Part shown: piece by piece, positions 63,701 through 64,000 of the stretch
Layout of the letters: each line of letters begins with the position of its first letter
Numbering within the stretch: the stretch's first letter is position 1
The notes under the pieces: generated by a model
The model's input: only the letters and a program-made list of their open reading frames with translations
Databases searched by the model: none
Told to the model about the DNA's origin: nothing
Translations under genes and position numbers: made by a program
Source of the DNA: an uncultured Croceitalea sp.
Lineage (GTDB): Bacteria; Bacteroidota; Bacteroidia; Flavobacteriales; Flavobacteriaceae
Assembly (NCBI GenBank): GCA_947499565.1
Contig: CANMOV010000001.1
Location: 1,302,001 to 1,366,000 of the forward strand
Direction: 5' to 3'
DNA: 64,000 nt

Positions 63701-64000
63701 TAATTTAGTAGAAATTGGTGACCCAGAATATAGTATTGTAATTACTGTTACTATTGCTTCTAACTGTTCGGATTTTGTTAATGCCTGTTCTTCCACTTTA
63801 GAGAATATTGCTTATTCCACTTACCAAGGAGCAATTAATACAGCAACCTTTAGTGATGAAAATGGTTCTAGCTCTATTACCGCATGTCCTAGGACACCTG
63901 AGGTTGCAAGTAACTCCATACTAAATGATCTTACTGGCTGTAACCTAGCAAGGACCGTACAACTATGCGGTGCTAATACAATATTGACTGCTGGATCTGG
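60714..64000 (+). CDS. Large secreted surface protein, N-terminal part
   Basis: This frame is open from ATG 60714 to the window edge, about 1095 codons, and has no stop in view. It starts with a signal peptide (cut near SINAQ). Residues of about 100-480 resemble the IgGFc-binding-type N-terminal domain of gliding and adhesion proteins. An Ig-like segment (FQWYKDGEIIPGANSPIYTP) follows near 500-535. A DUF11-type repeat starts near 547 (SIEKTVDNSEIMEGETATFT). Two TSP3-like calcium sites lie near 670-695 and 845-870. A second DUF11 repeat begins near 925. Such proteins are commonly exported by the type IX system, but the C-terminus needed to test that is outside the window. It is probably a giant repetitive adhesin. 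Confidence 0.85.
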   Translation, partial: MNKKIFFFFLLVIGFSLSINAQLSDLHYLPPLKQGQNNAGIREQAVYLSTPEPTTFTVNAYRGTNATPVATFNISNVSPAVYSMSNGDNNIILVNNANTGIVLNNSGLRFESPSGNRFYVNYRGSSSAQSASLTSKGRVAMGTSFKWGGVPNRGQHPSKSNTLGIMATEDNTTINLFGYDPGCEFRVGANRAGITANTHQITLDANESFVYETYIGNSPTQAHEDGWIGASIVSDKDIVISNGSMNFGRQVGASNRDAGIDQPVPENRLGKEYVFVRGNGNANGWTEFPLLIAISDNTQIFVNGSATPIATINNGDYFEIPSNLYSSNAAGANMLVQTSKDVYAYQCMAGATTPYTQGLNFVAPVNCLLPDVMDNIPDIRNMAGTTVTGGMTIIAAVNTPDANIIVNDGNGPVTLPASTPVAGSTDWKTFYIPNLNGDVSVVSTGPMAVGFFGFNGARGVAGYFSGFDTVPEVTLEIRGGSGCFVGSEIFEATNSNFDAFQWYKDGEIIPGANSPIYTPDGAGEYFLRGTKGPCTYDSNSILGLYCDPDISIEKTVDNSEIMEGETATFTIRIQNWGVGPLTNLQVTDNIPTGLTLVNAFTITGSFSGNTWNIGTLDGGEVAELELEVRADEIDTLPLLSLTNTATHTQDQTDTNLTEDSPSAKIVVHNDFDNDGIRDIVDLDDDNDGVYDEDECETLSFSIASGSSHSSSLVTVENYLILDIFSLDNSFNLDINGSDIAGEIQFQTGAGGNFARFFDGFGYGEDGNAQIYSLTGSEGSPLLRVVINQSGEFELFGARTSNGPLEPMVLATPASAFAWNPSGNNTITIGQDVVGPTNMTGTLLTAGCDTDNDGFPNHLDLDSDGDGCSDANEFYKDENADGGDGGEFGTGVPVVDSTDGTVDAASYVQVFAPEILLGNTSEDLGGTDINGQNVSLGQTFNYVLRFQNTGDDNAVNYNIRNILPDNVTLDNVDFSNAPGTTYTYDVATKNINFTIPNNLVEIGDPEYSIVITVTIASNCSDFVNACSSTLENIAYSTYQGAINTATFSDENGSSSITACPRTPEVASNSILNDLTGCNLARTVQLCGANTILTAGS

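Noticed and set aside
61076-63796. Minus-strand frames opposite the large surface protein
   Set aside because: The plus-strand frame is continuous from 60714 to the edge with recognisable domains; the antisense frames have no family or start context.

Overview
The window looks like a chromosomal segment of a marine-type member of the Flavobacteriaceae (Bacteroidota). The evidence is low GC content, the absence of Shine-Dalgarno leaders (starts are preceded by A/T-rich sequence), several TAnnTTTG-type -7 boxes, and the gene families present: BshC, a DUF5606 protein, MeaB, a TPR-TM-LuxR regulator, FAS1 and SprB-like surface proteins, and PD40-amidohydrolase. No tRNA, rRNA, CRISPR array, insertion sequence or prophage was seen. 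The species cannot be named from sequence alone.

Layout. 1-1.35 kb is a family array: two intact copies and one edge-truncated copy of a 78-residue secreted basic peptide. Each intact copy is followed after exactly 2 nt by an unannotated 32-34 residue membrane peptide and preceded by a conserved 24-bp element about 155 nt upstream. 1.3-5.4 kb holds an M23 peptidase, lipoprotein MsrA, and an overlapping ECF sigma / anti-sigma-like / DUF4097-like operon. 5.7-13.3 kb holds meaB, a GT2 and LPG-synthase-TM pair, a GT39 and PAP2 pair, a small acidic protein, a MATE transporter and mazG. 13.5-20.7 kb holds a TPR protein, a nitronate monooxygenase, mnmA and a six-FAS1 lipoprotein with a recent internal duplication. 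20.7-30.3 kb is mostly housekeeping: yidC, pyrG, a DUF3820 protein, a Tat-exported TIM-barrel isomerase, a DUF922 protease, OsmC, a LysM/periplasmic-binding-fold fusion and guaA.

30.4-34.7 kb is the most striking part. A membrane TPR-LuxR regulator precedes a lipoprotein whose middle resembles domains 1-3 of cholesterol-dependent cytolysins. In place of the usual membrane-binding domain 4 it carries four repeats that look like a hemopexin-type beta-propeller. The intergenic region between the two genes has paired 15-bp repeats and an inverted repeat. 34.9-46.3 kb holds a PNPOx-like protein, bshC, an M14 peptidase with a GATase-like tail, an esterase / SGNH / GH20 operon and a PD40-amidohydrolase. 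46.4-48.8 kb has DUF5606, def, ruvX and a divergent dapD with mirrored promoters.

48.8-53.2 kb is a small surface-glycan cluster (GT9, a class I methyltransferase-like protein and three GT2/GT-A enzymes) with convergent overlapping ends. 53.2-59.4 kb holds tsaC-type synthase, cca, a four-helix-bundle (IVP/Avd family) gene enclosed by an inverted repeat, ctaA, a pRiA4b ORF-3-like protein, a nucleoid-associated protein and mltG. 59.4-60.5 kb encodes a protein with an apparent divergent kinase core. The right edge (60.7 kb onward) is the N-terminal part of a very large secreted surface protein that runs out of the window.

How the genes may work together: most are independent core functions. The coherent local units are the sigma/anti-sigma operon, the glycan cluster, the esterase-SGNH-GH20 operon, the regulator-cytolysin pair and the small-peptide cassettes. 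The last two are the best candidates for undescribed biology.
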